Shown in pieces: positions 1-9,839 of a DNA stretch of 41,226 nucleotides (its first letter is position 1; each line of letters opens with the position of its first letter). The stretch lies in contig JAPZAV010000066.1 in assembly GCA_027460465.1 (NCBI GenBank), forward strand, positions 1 through 41,226, given 5' to 3'. The position numbers and the translations under genes are program-made. This stretch comes from Candidatus Methanoperedens sp. GTDB taxonomy: Archaea; Halobacteriota; Methanosarcinia; Methanosarcinales; Methanoperedenaceae. Under the pieces are notes generated by a model. It was given only the letters and a program-made list of their open reading frames with translations. It did no database searches and was not told where the DNA came from.

Positions 1-1382
1 TTCTCAGGCAAGAGTATCAAACTCTCAATTATATCATCTTCCAGCATCCTGCTCCTGATAGCCTGCTCCTTGCCACCTCTGAAAAGACATCCGTTATCAA
101 TAACTACGCCCACCCTTCCAGTATCATCCTTTGCGCTTGCAAGCATGTGCTGCACCCATGCCCAATCCGCGGATTGCTTCGGGACAAAGCCGTATCTGAA
201 GCGCTGTTTCCAGAACTCACCTTTCTTTATAACTTCCTCGTCATAACCATCCTGATTCCAGGGTGGATTGGCAATAACAACATCAAATTGTTTCAGCCCT
301 TCACCCTCTTTGAACTTGGGGTAGAGGATTGTATCGCCATAAGCAAGATTGGCATTCTTTATATCATGGATATACAGGTTCATCCTTCCAAGCGCCAGTG
401 TTTTCTGGTTTGCCTCCTGGCCGTAAAGGAACAGCTTATCGACTTCTGCTTTACCATATTTTTCTTCAACATGCTTGTAAGAAATGATCAACATACCATT
501 GGAAGCTGATGCCGGGTCATACACACTCTCGCCTGGCTTAGGGTCAAGTATCTCGATCAGGAGTTTGATTACCTCTCTCGGAGTATAGACCTCACCCTCT
601 TTTGCTTTCATCGGGGCAAAATATCTTAAGATCCACTCGTATGCATCCCCCAGGATATCAGGGGAAACATGGTGAAGCTTCTGAATACTAAAAAGTTCAA
701 CAAGCTGCCGCAATATCTCAACATTTTCCCTGCTTGTGGTAAACTGGATAAAATCAACGTTATCAAGGACATCTTTTAAATGGGGATTTCGCTCAGCTAA
801 CGTCTTTAATGCATGGGATAACTTTTCTGGAAGCGTGCTTACATCCTTTCTTATATTGTCCCACAGGAACTCTGGAGGAAAATCGAAGTCGTGATATGCA
901 GAATTCTTGGCTTCTTCTTTTGCCTCTTCTTCGCTTAACCCATCCTCAATAGCTTCCTTATACGCTTTATCATATTCAAGTTCCCACTTATCGCTAAACC
1001 TTTTCAGGAAAAGAAGGATTAAGATGAACTTATAATCAACCCTGGTCCTGATGAGATCTGCGGCTTTTTTTAATAACCCTTCAACCTCCCCCCGGTCTAA
1101 TTTATTATTGTTAAGAGCGAAAATCTCACCGATGATTTTTTCTTTGCTTTTGAGTTTGTATAATCTTTTTCTGGCGTCATGAGGATCTGGCTCGTCGGTA
1201 AGCCATCCAGCCTTTCTTATTTCTGAAAGGTATACTGGGATTTCTTCCCTTTTATCTTTGTTCTTCTCTTCTAATATTTTTGCAGCTTGCTCAATATTGA
1301 ATTCTGAATCGCTGAATGAATCCCATAATAAAGAATATCTTTTCTCGACCCATGTTGGTACTTTAAATTCTACCGTCACCAT
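1..1382 (-). CDS. hsdM: Type I restriction-modification DNA methyltransferase subunit (HsdM-like), 3' end beyond window
   Basis: Open minus frame from ATG at 1382 (MVTVEFKVPTWVEKRYSLLWDSF...) to window edge; contains YTPREVIKLLIEILDPKPGESVYDPASASNGMLI and VVIANPPWNQDGYDEE (N6-adenine MTase motifs, NPPW). Missing from ORF track because truncated. Confidence 0.9.
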   Translation of the reverse strand, partial: MVTVEFKVPTWVEKRYSLLWDSFSDSEFNIEQAAKILEEKNKDKREEIPVYLSEIRKAGWLTDEPDPHDARKRLYKLKSKEKIIGEIFALNNNKLDRGEVEGLLKKAADLIRTRVDYKFILILLFLKRFSDKWELEYDKAYKEAIEDGLSEEEAKEEAKNSAYHDFDFPPEFLWDNIRKDVSTLPEKLSHALKTLAERNPHLKDVLDNVDFIQFTTSRENVEILRQLVELFSIQKLHHVSPDILGDAYEWILRYFAPMKAKEGEVYTPREVIKLLIEILDPKPGESVYDPASASNGMLIISYKHVEEKYGKAEVDKLFLYGQEANQKTLALGRMNLYIHDIKNANLAYGDTILYPKFKEGEGLKQFDVVIANPPWNQDGYDEEVIKKGEFWKQRFRYGFVPKQSADWAWVQHMLASAKDDTGRVGVVIDNGCLFRGGKEQAIRSRMLEDDIIESLILLPE

Positions 1383-1459
1383 GAATCTTACATATGATTA
1401 ATAAGTATATAAGTTTACTGCTTATCAATAAGTAAATAGCCAATTGACTTATATTTTAC

Positions 1460-1687
1460 TCAAAATTTATGCTCTTTAGATAAAATTCCCTCTTCCTGTG
1501 CTTTTTTTATTAAATCTTCTAAATCGTTTTTCGGAAAGAATGGACAAAACTGACCCCATGCCCATTTATCTTTCATTTTTCCATTTTTCCCAACTATATA
1601 ATAACCAATCCGTATCTCTTTATTTCCATTGCCAAAGGTTAGTTCTTGAAGAACGAAAATCTTGTCTGGTTTATTGGTCTGTGGCAT
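1460..1687 (-). CDS. Small hypothetical protein upstream of hsdM
   Basis: 75-aa ORF MPQTNKPDKIFVLQELTFGNGNKEIRIGYYIVG..., RBS-like GGTGA upstream, same strand as hsdM. Confidence 0.6.
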   Translation of the reverse strand: MPQTNKPDKIFVLQELTFGNGNKEIRIGYYIVGKNGKMKDKWAWGQFCPFFPKNDLEDLIKKAQEEGILSKEHKF

Positions 1688-1706
1688 TCTAATCTCACCT
1701 TCAATT

Positions 1707-1799
1707 TTAAAAGGTACCTTCTTTTCTTATAAGAACCTTCTCTATCAAGTTTATATCACTCTTGAGCTTTCTGATGGCTTCGGGGTGGAAATTTTTCAC
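1707..1799 (-). CDS. Possible 30-aa microprotein or remnant (VKNFHPEAIRKLKSDINLIEKVLIRKEGTF)
   Basis: Short GTG-start ORF immediately upstream of the 75-aa ORF on the same strand; charged, helix-like composition. Confidence 0.3.
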   Translation of the reverse strand: MKNFHPEAIRKLKSDINLIEKVLIRKEGTF

Positions 1800-1886
1800 T
1801 AATTTTTATTACCACAAGTAATGTCGGATAGCCTCTTCAATCCACCACACCATGCCGAGTACGCATCCATAATTGCAATATCAGGA

Positions 1887-2822
1887 TCATTGGAAGATAT
1901 ATGTTGTCCCTACGGTATTAAGAAGGAACTGTTCAGGCATCTCCCTGGCAAATTGATTGATAGCTTTCCAGCCGGTACAATGCATGGGTACGACAAAATC
2001 CGGGGCTATCTTCTTCATCTCCGCAATGGTTGGTTCGATGATTGGCTCAAATATCGGCCCTGTAAGATGGAATCCACCCAGAACCGCGTGAACCTTTCTA
2101 GTTCTGGTAACCTTCTGGACATATTTGATCGTATTAATGATACCAGCATGAGAACATCCACCAATAATTACAAGTCCCCGGTTCTTCACATTGACCGCTA
2201 TCCCCTGGTCATCATGAAAAGGATCAACAACCCATTTGCCATCGATTTTTGCCTCTGCCCAGGGAAAACCCATCTCAAAATCTGTTATTCGCGGCACTTC
2301 TCCCGAAACCATTATCAGATATGATGCCAGTGTTGAAGCTTCATTAACTTTATGGGGCATCACTCCGGTTTTTTTTAGATCTGCTTCATCTAGCGCGGGT
2401 AAGTCTACTACCCCTATACCGGGGATATTGAGGCGGCGCTTGAGAAAAGCATCCGGATGCAGGACAAGGGTTTTTACTTTGGAGGCACTCTTTAGAAATT
2501 CTATTAGAGCTCCGAAATGGTCGAAATGACCATGGCTTATAACCACAGACTCAACTTTGCTCAAGTCCGTTTTTAGAACATCTGCATTGTGAAAGAGACA
2601 GGTCTTTGACACGCCTGCATCCATCAGCACCGTATGTTCCTCTGAGCCCTCAGAGATTTTGAGAAGACACGATAATCCATGTTCTGCCAGAGGCAGATTC
2701 GGAGGGGGAGTACCTGGCCGCCTGGCGACTTCAGTACTCTGAACCAAGAGTACATCGGTGTAATTGTCTACCAGTACTGTAACTTCCAGTTTGTCAGCTT
2801 TTAGCAAATTTAATTCACTCAT
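1887..2822 (-). CDS. MBL-fold metallo-hydrolase (dihydropterin ribofuranosylaminobenzene phosphate synthase-like)
   Basis: Contains SHGHFDHFGAL, GGCSHAGIINTI, VPMHCTGWKA; likely start at MSELNLLKADKLEVTVLVDNYTD. Confidence 0.85.
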   Translation of the reverse strand: MSELNLLKADKLEVTVLVDNYTDVLLVQSTEVARRPGTPPPNLPLAEHGLSCLLKISEGSEEHTVLMDAGVSKTCLFHNADVLKTDLSKVESVVISHGHFDHFGALIEFLKSASKVKTLVLHPDAFLKRRLNIPGIGVVDLPALDEADLKKTGVMPHKVNEASTLASYLIMVSGEVPRITDFEMGFPWAEAKIDGKWVVDPFHDDQGIAVNVKNRGLVIIGGCSHAGIINTIKYVQKVTRTRKVHAVLGGFHLTGPIFEPIIEPTIAEMKKIAPDFVVPMHCTGWKAINQFAREMPEQFLLNTVGTTYIFQ

Positions 2823-3237
2823 CGTGTAGAACCTCCCTATCAGATTTTCCCAACTTCTTCTATTATCCCCTCGCGAACACATGCGCATTTTCAATTTTAG
2901 TGTGCCAGAAGCCTCATCGAAATGCCATTCTGCCACAAGTCTCATATCGTTTTTCGCTTTAGTAATACATAACGCTTCCGAAAAAAGAATAATATATATT
3001 TATTATTTCTATTAGATACTTGAAGCCAAAAATATTTCTGATGTGTGCCAGGATTTCAAGTTTTTAACTCCTTATTTTGACTCATATGCGTTAGCGATAT
3101 TTCGATCCTTTACCCGTGGGAAGGGTCCAGCCGGAAATATCCGCCCAGTTCATAGAATTCTGTATTGTGTCCCTTGATTAAAACATTGAATTCTTGATAG
3201 ATAAGAAATATAAATAGATAAGTAGGATATTGTAATT

Positions 3238-3855
3238 ATGAACAATAGTACCGTAAAATTAGGTTTTTACTCGGCGCTCATAGCCTTTATAGCAAGTGTT
3301 GGATATGATGTCGCACAAATTCTGCAACTTGCAGGTTATTTTAAATTTCCTTTGGATGCAATTCTTATATTTGGATTCTCCCTTTTAATCCCGATACCAT
3401 TTATCCTTGCCATGCTTGCGCTTCACTACTCAGTCTCTGACGATAAGAAAATTTGGACTCATGCAGCCCTTATTTTTACCGTAATGTATGCAACGTATGT
3501 TACTTTGAATTATGTTGTTCAATTGGCGACTGTAATCCCAATGACTCTCCGAGGTGCTTTGGATGAAGTTCGTATACTTGACCAAACACCACACTCTCTT
3601 TTCTGGGACATTGATGCATTAGGGTATATATTCATGGGCTTGGCAACATTATTTGCAGCGCCGGTGTTTGCAAAGAAGGGGCTTGAACTGTGGACCAGAC
3701 GATTTTTTTTAGCTAACGCACTGATTACTCCTGTGATTGCGCTGGTATATTTTTATCCGACTTTTTCCATTACTTTACTTCTTTTAGGTTCGCCCTGGAT
3801 GATTACAGCTTCGGGATCAATGTTGTTTTTAGCACTCTACTTTAACAGAAAATAA
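3238..3855 (+). CDS. Multi-pass membrane protein, unknown function
   Basis: 205-aa ORF with several hydrophobic helices; TATA-like AAATATAAATAG upstream. Confidence 0.7.
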   Translation: MNNSTVKLGFYSALIAFIASVGYDVAQILQLAGYFKFPLDAILIFGFSLLIPIPFILAMLALHYSVSDDKKIWTHAALIFTVMYATYVTLNYVVQLATVIPMTLRGALDEVRILDQTPHSLFWDIDALGYIFMGLATLFAAPVFAKKGLELWTRRFFLANALITPVIALVYFYPTFSITLLLLGSPWMITASGSMLFLALYFNRK

Positions 3856-3939
3856 TTTCTCAAGTAGTATGTCTGTCATGTCCATGTTCCATCTTTTGCT
3901 GTTTCTTTCGCAACCCTTTTTGAAAATAAAGATTACTTC

Positions 3940-4733
3940 TCAGAGGCTTTTGAGAAGCTTCAGACTGGCTGCACCTTCTGTGATCGTCCTTGCCTCGGTC
4001 ACGAATCTTCCTCTATATCCATTCAATTTCCTGAGCACGTCCTTCCATTTTATATTCCCTTTTCCAAGCTCAAGATGTTCATCGCTCGCTCCTCTGTTAT
4101 CGTGAAGATGCACGTGGATGACCCTGCTCAGATCAGCGAGGAACTCTTCCACCATGCCATTGGTATTTGCATGCCCTATATCAAGCGTCATACCCACATT
4201 CTCCCGCTCGATCGACTCTATCATACCGAAGACCTCGCCAGGCTGTTTTCCAAGGATGAACTGCATGTTCACCATATTCTCGACGCCGATCTTGATATCG
4301 AAATCTTCCGCAAAATCACATATCGTGCGCAGCCCTTCTATATTCTGGCGCCATGCGATCTCTGGCAGCTGCATACCAAGAGGTGACAGGTGGCCTGGAT
4401 GTATGACAGCAAGTTCAACGAAATCAGAAGCCCTCTCAAGGCATTTGCTCATCTGCCTGATCGTCTCTTTCCAGATCGGATGGTTGAGGCTTGCAAGGTT
4501 GAGGTCAGAGAAAGGAAGATGAAGCGTGAGAACAAGATCTGTGGTCTCGACGATATTTTTTATCTCTGAAAGCGTGGCATCGTTCAGCTGCTGCTTCCCC
4601 TCGCTAACCACTTCCCAGCCTGTGAATCCCAGTTCTTCAAGGTCATATGCCCAGTCAAAAGGATTTCTTCAAGGTCATATGCCCAGTCAAAAGGATTGTT
4701 AACAAGTGCAAGGGACGAGAAGCTGACTTCCAT
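3940..4733 (-). pseudogene. Sugar phosphate isomerase/epimerase (xylose isomerase-like TIM barrel, AP endonuclease 2 family), frameshifted by a 32-bp tandem duplication
   Basis: ORF 3940..4611 holds the body (MTLDIGHANTNGMVEEFL, VIHVHLHDNRGASDEHLELGKGNI). The N-terminus MEVSFSSLALVNNPFDWAYDLEE is read in another frame; removing one 32-bp copy restores MEVSFSSLALVNNPFDWAYDLEELGFTGWEVVSEGKQQ. Confidence 0.8.
4633..4696. repeat. Exact tandem duplication, 2 x 32 bp
   Basis: TTCTTCAAGGTCATATGCCCAGTCAAAAGGAT at 4633-4664 and 4665-4696, identical. Confidence 0.97.
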
Positions 4734-4797
4734 GGGGGCTTAATAGCATTCAAGATATAAGGATTATCTCATTTGCAGCAGATAAAGAAGGGTTAAA

Positions 4798-5487
4798 ATG
4801 AAGCTTAAAAATAAAACCATCATAGTCACAGGCAGCGGACGCGGCATAGGAAGATACATTGCCAAAAGACTGGGAAACGAAGGGGCAAATGTCGTTGTGA
4901 CTGCGCGCACTGAAAAGGAGATTCAGGATGTATCCGGGGAGATCAGCGATGCCGGCGGAAGTGCGGTGTTCGTCAGAGGGGATGTCAGAATAGAAGAAGA
5001 TGTAAAAAATGTGATCGAGATCACGCTTGAAAAATTCGGGAAAATAGATGTGCTGGTAAATAATGCAGGTGTGGGCTTGAGAAAATATCTATGGGAAACA
5101 CAGATCAGGGAGTTTGAGGAAGTGATGGACGTTAACCTCAAAGGCACGTTCCTCTTCATGAAGCATATCATTCCTGAAATGGAAAAAAAGGGGGGTTTGA
5201 TCATAAACATCTCCTCAGGTGCTGGGAAGGCGGGCATCCCCACTCTGAGCGCTTACTGCGCATCGAAATTCGGGGTTATCGGTCTTACCGAGGCTGCTTC
5301 AGCGGAGGCAAGTGAGAAGATAAGAATAGTTGCTCTCTGTCCGGGCAGTGTTAATGCAGGGATGTTCAAAAGGCTCTTTCCAGGAGAAGAGGCTGATCTT
5401 GAGCCAGAAGAAGTTGCCGAGAAGATCGCCCGGATCTGCATCCATCCTGAGAGATATCGCAGAGGGGCTTCCATAGAACTTTATTGA
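4798..5487 (+). CDS. SDR family NAD(P)-dependent oxidoreductase
   Basis: TGSGRGIGRYIA, VNNAGVG, YCASKFG motifs. Confidence 0.93.
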   Translation: MKLKNKTIIVTGSGRGIGRYIAKRLGNEGANVVVTARTEKEIQDVSGEISDAGGSAVFVRGDVRIEEDVKNVIEITLEKFGKIDVLVNNAGVGLRKYLWETQIREFEEVMDVNLKGTFLFMKHIIPEMEKKGGLIINISSGAGKAGIPTLSAYCASKFGVIGLTEAASAEASEKIRIVALCPGSVNAGMFKRLFPGEEADLEPEEVAEKIARICIHPERYRRGASIELY

Positions 5488-5548
5488 GTTTTCCGCAACA
5501 ATTTCAATACATTTAAATACAAAAAGCCTGGAATCTTCAGAGGTGGCT

Positions 5549-6301
5549 ATGATAGGAAAAAACCTTATTAAAATATCAGTTATAATACTGGCACTCGTAC
5601 TCCTGACATCAGGATGCGTTGAACGGGTAGAACAGGTCTATGGTAAGTCCAGTGTGGGCGAAAGCCCCAGGACACCGTGGAGCAACTTGAACATAAAACC
5701 GGATATTGATCCCTCGGCTTATGTTTCTCCCCAGGCTTCCGTGATAGGCAACGTGCACATCGGCAAAAATGTGATGGTCTCGCCTCAGGCTTCAGCAAGA
5801 GGAGATGAAGGAATGCCCATCTATATCGGTGATGACTCAAATGTCCAGGACGGTGTATCAATCCATGCACTTGAGACCTCGGATGAGGAAGGCAGAGCGA
5901 TCGAGAAGAACCTGGTCGAGGTGGGAGGTAAAAAATATGCCGTGTACATCGGAAACCGCGTTTCTCTTGCACATCAGTCCCAGGTGCACGGTCCTGCAAG
6001 CATAGGTGATGACTCATTTGTGGGCATGCAGGCATTTATTTTCAAGGCAAGGGTCGGGAACAACGTGGTGGTCGAACCGGGAGCAAAAGTTGTGGGAGTG
6101 ACGATCCCTGACGGCAGATACGTACCGCTCGGCATGATCGTTTCGAACCAGTCCGCTGCGGATAATCTTCCTGTGATCACACAGGATTATGTGTTCAAGG
6201 ATCTCAATAAAGGCGTGGTGCATGTGAACACGAACCTTGCGCAAGGCTATAATAGAATGAACGGAAAGACTGCCGAAGCTGAATCAGCCGGGCATGAATA
6301 A
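5549..6301 (+). CDS. cam: Gamma-class carbonic anhydrase (Cam), predicted exported lipoprotein
   Basis: Left-handed beta-helix hexapeptides; PQASVIGNVHIGKNVMVSPQAS, SNVQDGVSIHALET, SLAHQSQVHGP closely resemble Methanosarcina Cam; N-terminal signal with LLTSGC lipobox. Confidence 0.92.
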   Translation: MIGKNLIKISVIILALVLLTSGCVERVEQVYGKSSVGESPRTPWSNLNIKPDIDPSAYVSPQASVIGNVHIGKNVMVSPQASARGDEGMPIYIGDDSNVQDGVSIHALETSDEEGRAIEKNLVEVGGKKYAVYIGNRVSLAHQSQVHGPASIGDDSFVGMQAFIFKARVGNNVVVEPGAKVVGVTIPDGRYVPLGMIVSNQSAADNLPVITQDYVFKDLNKGVVHVNTNLAQGYNRMNGKTAEAESAGHE

Positions 6302-6326
6302 ATCTGATGCCCGTAACGGGCATCGG

Positions 6327-6767
6327 TTATTTTACTTTCTCATAGACGAAAGCAAGCACAGCGCCCATTACAAGCAGATTGATAAGACCTCCGAACAACC
6401 ATGAAGCTATGATCTCTGAAGGCACGGTCATACTGAGGTACGTGATCGCCATGCCTGGAACAGTTCCAACGAGCCAGAGGATCACTGCATAGATGAGCCC
6501 TCTGTTGATGTTCTTGCCCGGAATAGCACTGTACAGAATGGAATAAACAACACCATACAGCATCCCCTCAAAGATCGTCAGAACCCATACCTGTGCAAGC
6601 CAGATCTCAAGTGGCTCCATGGGCTTCCAGAGCGATGAACTCGCTATGTAAAGCGGCATGAGATAATTTTGCGTCGTTCCCCATACCACAATGCCGGTAA
6701 GAACCATGGCGATCCCTGCAGAAAAACCTGCTATCACACCTTTCTTTGCATCCATATCTGATCCCAT
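6327..6767 (-). CDS. Membrane protein, unknown
   Basis: ORF 6327..6848, probable start MGSDMDAKKGVIAGFSAGIA; four hydrophobic segments. Confidence 0.65.
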   Translation of the reverse strand: MGSDMDAKKGVIAGFSAGIAMVLTGIVVWGTTQNYLMPLYIASSSLWKPMEPLEIWLAQVWVLTIFEGMLYGVVYSILYSAIPGKNINRGLIYAVILWLVGTVPGMAITYLSMTVPSEIIASWLFGGLINLLVMGAVLAFVYEKVK

Positions 6768-6856
6768 ATCATTTAATGAATCATATAAAATAAAAGTTTC
6801 GGTTATATTTCTGAGAGAAAATCTCAGGAGAAAAAACTTAAGGAGCAAACACTATC

Positions 6857-7795
6857 ATGAAGAACATGATCCTCCTCACAGGAGCAACAGGCTTCATAGG
6901 CAGCCATGTCCTCAAAGCACTGTCTGAAAAAAACGTACAGGTTCGATGCCTGGTCAGAAGACCTGTGGTCTTTGAAGATCCGAACATAACCCATGTGATC
7001 GGAGACGTGCTTGATTACAATTCCCTTGTGAGAGCAACCGAAGGCGTAGATACCGTCTATTATTTCATCCACATGATGGGAAAGCAAAAAGAGCAGGAAA
7101 AGTTCGACATTCTTGACAGAATCGCGATAGAGAACATGGTCAGAGCGTGCAGGTTCAATGGTGTTAAGAGGATCATTCACTTAACAGGCATCACAAATCC
7201 GCAGGAAAAGCTCTCCAGGCACCTTTCGAGCAGGAAGGAAGTGGAGGAGATCATCAGGAACAGCGGCACAGGTTACACGATCTTCAGAGCCTCTGTGATC
7301 ATGGGCAGAGGTGGAGCAGCTTTTGAGATCCTTGACGCTGCGGTGCGAAAATTACCAATAATTCCGGTCTTCAGCTGGGCGAGCACAAAAGTCCAGCCTG
7401 TTCATATTGAGGATGTGATCCGTTATCTCGTGGAATGCCTTGATAAAAAAGAGACGATCAACAGATGCTATGATATCGGCTGCTCAGATGTCTTCACGTA
7501 TAAAGAGTTGATGCAGGTGTATGCTAATGAACTTGGATTAAAACGGATCTTCGTATCCATCCCCGGCTCATGGCACAGGGCATCGTCGTTCATACTGGGA
7601 AAGCTTGCTCCCGTGAATGCGGATGTGGTTCACTGGCTGATAGGGTCGCTGCAGAACAGTATGGTCTGTGAACAGAGCGATCTCGGTGAGATCTTTGGAT
7701 TTGAACCGATCTCGTTCAGGGAGAGCATAAGAAAGATTGCTCACCAGAATGTCCTGAAACCAGAGACCATGAGAAGAAAGATAAGCAATGGCTGA
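6857..7795 (+). CDS. NAD(P)H-binding extended SDR / NDUFA9-like epimerase
   Basis: LLTGATGFIGSHVLKAL nucleotide-binding motif, YYFIHMMG. Confidence 0.87.
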   Translation: MKNMILLTGATGFIGSHVLKALSEKNVQVRCLVRRPVVFEDPNITHVIGDVLDYNSLVRATEGVDTVYYFIHMMGKQKEQEKFDILDRIAIENMVRACRFNGVKRIIHLTGITNPQEKLSRHLSSRKEVEEIIRNSGTGYTIFRASVIMGRGGAAFEILDAAVRKLPIIPVFSWASTKVQPVHIEDVIRYLVECLDKKETINRCYDIGCSDVFTYKELMQVYANELGLKRIFVSIPGSWHRASSFILGKLAPVNADVVHWLIGSLQNSMVCEQSDLGEIFGFEPISFRESIRKIAHQNVLKPETMRRKISNG

Positions 7796-8475
7796 TGGAT
7801 AAGATAGATCGTCAGGGAATTTTTTCCAAGGAAAAGGAAGATGCTGGCAAGCTTGCTCCTGAATTTCATATGTGCAGTTGTTTCAATTATCCATTTTCCA
7901 GAATATATCCCGAGCAAAAGCATGCCAAGCCAGGGCAACAGGGGAAAGTAATCGAAGGTGGAAAAATTCTCAGGTATGAAGCCAAGCCAGAATAGATATG
8001 GAAAGCTGAATTCTTTTATCTGCAAATAGATCCCGGAATAGATGATCAATAACCCTGAGAACAGGTTGAGTTTATCATATCTGATGAAAAGCGGTACAAG
8101 AAAAGAGGTGAATGCGAAGAAATGCAGTATGCCGAAATATATCGTTCCTCCGGGTAAGAACACGGAAGTAAACAGGGTTATGAATGCTGCAAAAAAAAGC
8201 AGCTTCCCCCCTCTTTTAAAATACCTTTTGCTGAAGTTCTCTTTATTGTTCTGGAAGCTTGAGAATGCAGCAGCGCCTGAAATGAAAATAAAGATCGAGG
8301 CTATGGAAACAGGAAAAATGGTCCAGTAAACAGGATCTGGCCGGGCATTGATCAGTCCAAAGTAGCGCAGAGTAACTGAATAGTTGAAAATGACCATTAG
8401 AACTATATCAATTCCTCTGATAAAATCTAAGGTCTCTACCCTCGATTTCGGGCAGGTTATGAAAGAAGACAGCAC
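7741..8475 (-). CDS. DUF1624 / heparan-alpha-glucosaminide N-acetyltransferase-like membrane protein
   Basis: RVETLDFIRGIDIVLMVIFNY start, multiple TM helices, GKNSLTIYLIHQPLL C-terminus. Confidence 0.8.
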   Translation of the reverse strand: MLSSFITCPKSRVETLDFIRGIDIVLMVIFNYSVTLRYFGLINARPDPVYWTIFPVSIASIFIFISGAAAFSSFQNNKENFSKRYFKRGGKLLFFAAFITLFTSVFLPGGTIYFGILHFFAFTSFLVPLFIRYDKLNLFSGLLIIYSGIYLQIKEFSFPYLFWLGFIPENFSTFDYFPLLPWLGMLLLGIYSGKWIIETTAHMKFRSKLASIFLFLGKNSLTIYLIHQPLLIFLLMVSGFRTFW

Positions 8476-8477
8476 GT

Positions 8478-9224
8478 TTACGATTTTATCGCCCTGACAA
8501 GTTCTTCTATCTTTCCTCTGATATCCTGCACCTGTTCAACAACAGTGCCTGTCACTATCATATCTGCACCTGCCTTTACCCTTTCCTTTGCTGTTGCTCC
8601 ATCCCTGATCCCTCCGCCCACAATAAGCCTGGTTTCCCTGCCGATAGCCTTTTTCACTGCTGCCACCATCTCAACAGGCACAGGTTTATCTGCTCCTGAG
8701 CCAGCCTCAAGATAGATGCAGTGCATGCCGAGATATTTGGCTGCAAGGGCATATGCAACAGCCAGTTTTGGCTTGTTCCTGGGAATAAGGCGCGCATCAC
8801 CGACCCAGCCTGCTGCTCCTCCGGGTTCTATTACGATATAAGCCATGGATATGGGCTCTATACCGTACTTATACACCAGCGGCGCTCCTATTGCCTGGTG
8901 TGTGGTGATATAATTGACATCCCTTGAATTGAGCAGGCTCATAAAAAAAACCGCATCCGCGCCCTCGCATAAAGCACTTGCATTTGCAGGGAATAATATC
9001 ACAGGCAGGTCGCACATTGATTTTATCGACCTGACAGTCTTTTCGACAGTAACGCCTGTCGCACCTGAAGAACCGCCCACCATTATGGCATCTGTTCCTG
9101 CCCCTGACGCTTCTTTTGCAATTTTACCTGCTTCCTCCGGTTCCTGTGAGTCGGGGTCAATAAGCGTGAGATGGACCGCGCCTTTTTTTTCTATTGTCTG
9201 GTTGAGGCTTTCCTCGACACCCAT
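8478..9224 (-). CDS. Geranylgeranylglyceryl phosphate synthase
   Basis: TIM barrel; [57 protein letters not shown]. Confidence 0.93.
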   Translation of the reverse strand: MGVEESLNQTIEKKGAVHLTLIDPDSQEPEEAGKIAKEASGAGTDAIMVGGSSGATGVTVEKTVRSIKSMCDLPVILFPANASALCEGADAVFFMSLLNSRDVNYITTHQAIGAPLVYKYGIEPISMAYIVIEPGGAAGWVGDARLIPRNKPKLAVAYALAAKYLGMHCIYLEAGSGADKPVPVEMVAAVKKAIGRETRLIVGGGIRDGATAKERVKAGADMIVTGTVVEQVQDIRGKIEELVRAIKS

Positions 9225-9228
9225 TATA

Positions 9229-9384
9229 TTACGTTCCTTTGCCCTTTATTTCCTTGGATTTTGGACGAAGACCTGTATATCCACATTTTCTGCATCTTGT
9301 CGCGCGCAGTGAGTTGCGTGCATTGCACTTCATGCAAATCTTCATATGCAGGAGTACTTTTTCAGCTTCGGGGAATCTTGCCAT
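9229..9384 (-). CDS. rpl40e: 50S ribosomal protein L40e
   Basis: 51 aa: [51 protein letters not shown] with C-x2-C...C-x2-C zinc ribbon; below ORF-track length cutoff. Confidence 0.93.
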   Translation of the reverse strand: MARFPEAEKVLLHMKICMKCNARNSLRATRCRKCGYTGLRPKSKEIKGKGT

Positions 9385-9425
9385 AATTTACCTCTGGTGA
9401 ACTGCCTACTAATATGTCATCGGAT

Positions 9426-9818
9426 TTAATCCTTTGCTCTTTTCCTTTCTTCCACCTGCCTGACTATCTGGGGATAATTACCGAACACAGTTGCAAGATC
9501 TATCGTGCATACCACATCAACGATCCCGATGGCAGCGATCGGGTTCCCTTCAGTGTCCTGAATAGGTGAGACCACGACAGGTACTCCCTTATAAGCTCCC
9601 CTGTCAGGTATTGTGTGTATCACCCGGTTCTTCACAATCGCCTCTTCGAGTACAGGTCCGGTATAATCCATGTCAATGACCTGTCCTTTTTCAAGCCTTA
9701 CCCCCTTTTTATTTTTACTGCGCATCGTGACAGGGAGAGAGAGAAGCTCGTGCACCATTTTCGCAAAAGGAAGAATTTCCTCGCTTGCAGAATCATCAGA
9801 TATTCGTAATTCAGCCAT
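9426..9818 (-). CDS. DUF2111 domain protein
   Basis: MAELRISDDSASEEILPFAKMVHELLSLPVTMRSKNKKGVRLEKGQVIDMDYTGPVLEEAI; resembles archaeal DUF2111 family. Confidence 0.7.
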   Translation of the reverse strand: MAELRISDDSASEEILPFAKMVHELLSLPVTMRSKNKKGVRLEKGQVIDMDYTGPVLEEAIVKNRVIHTIPDRGAYKGVPVVVSPIQDTEGNPIAAIGIVDVVCTIDLATVFGNYPQIVRQVEERKRAKD

Positions 9819-9839
9819 TTTAATACTCCATTTTATCAA

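Noticed and set aside
1887-2324. Plus-strand ORF 1821..2324 over the MBL hydrolase
   Set aside because: Antisense to a clear metallo-beta-lactamase-fold protein.
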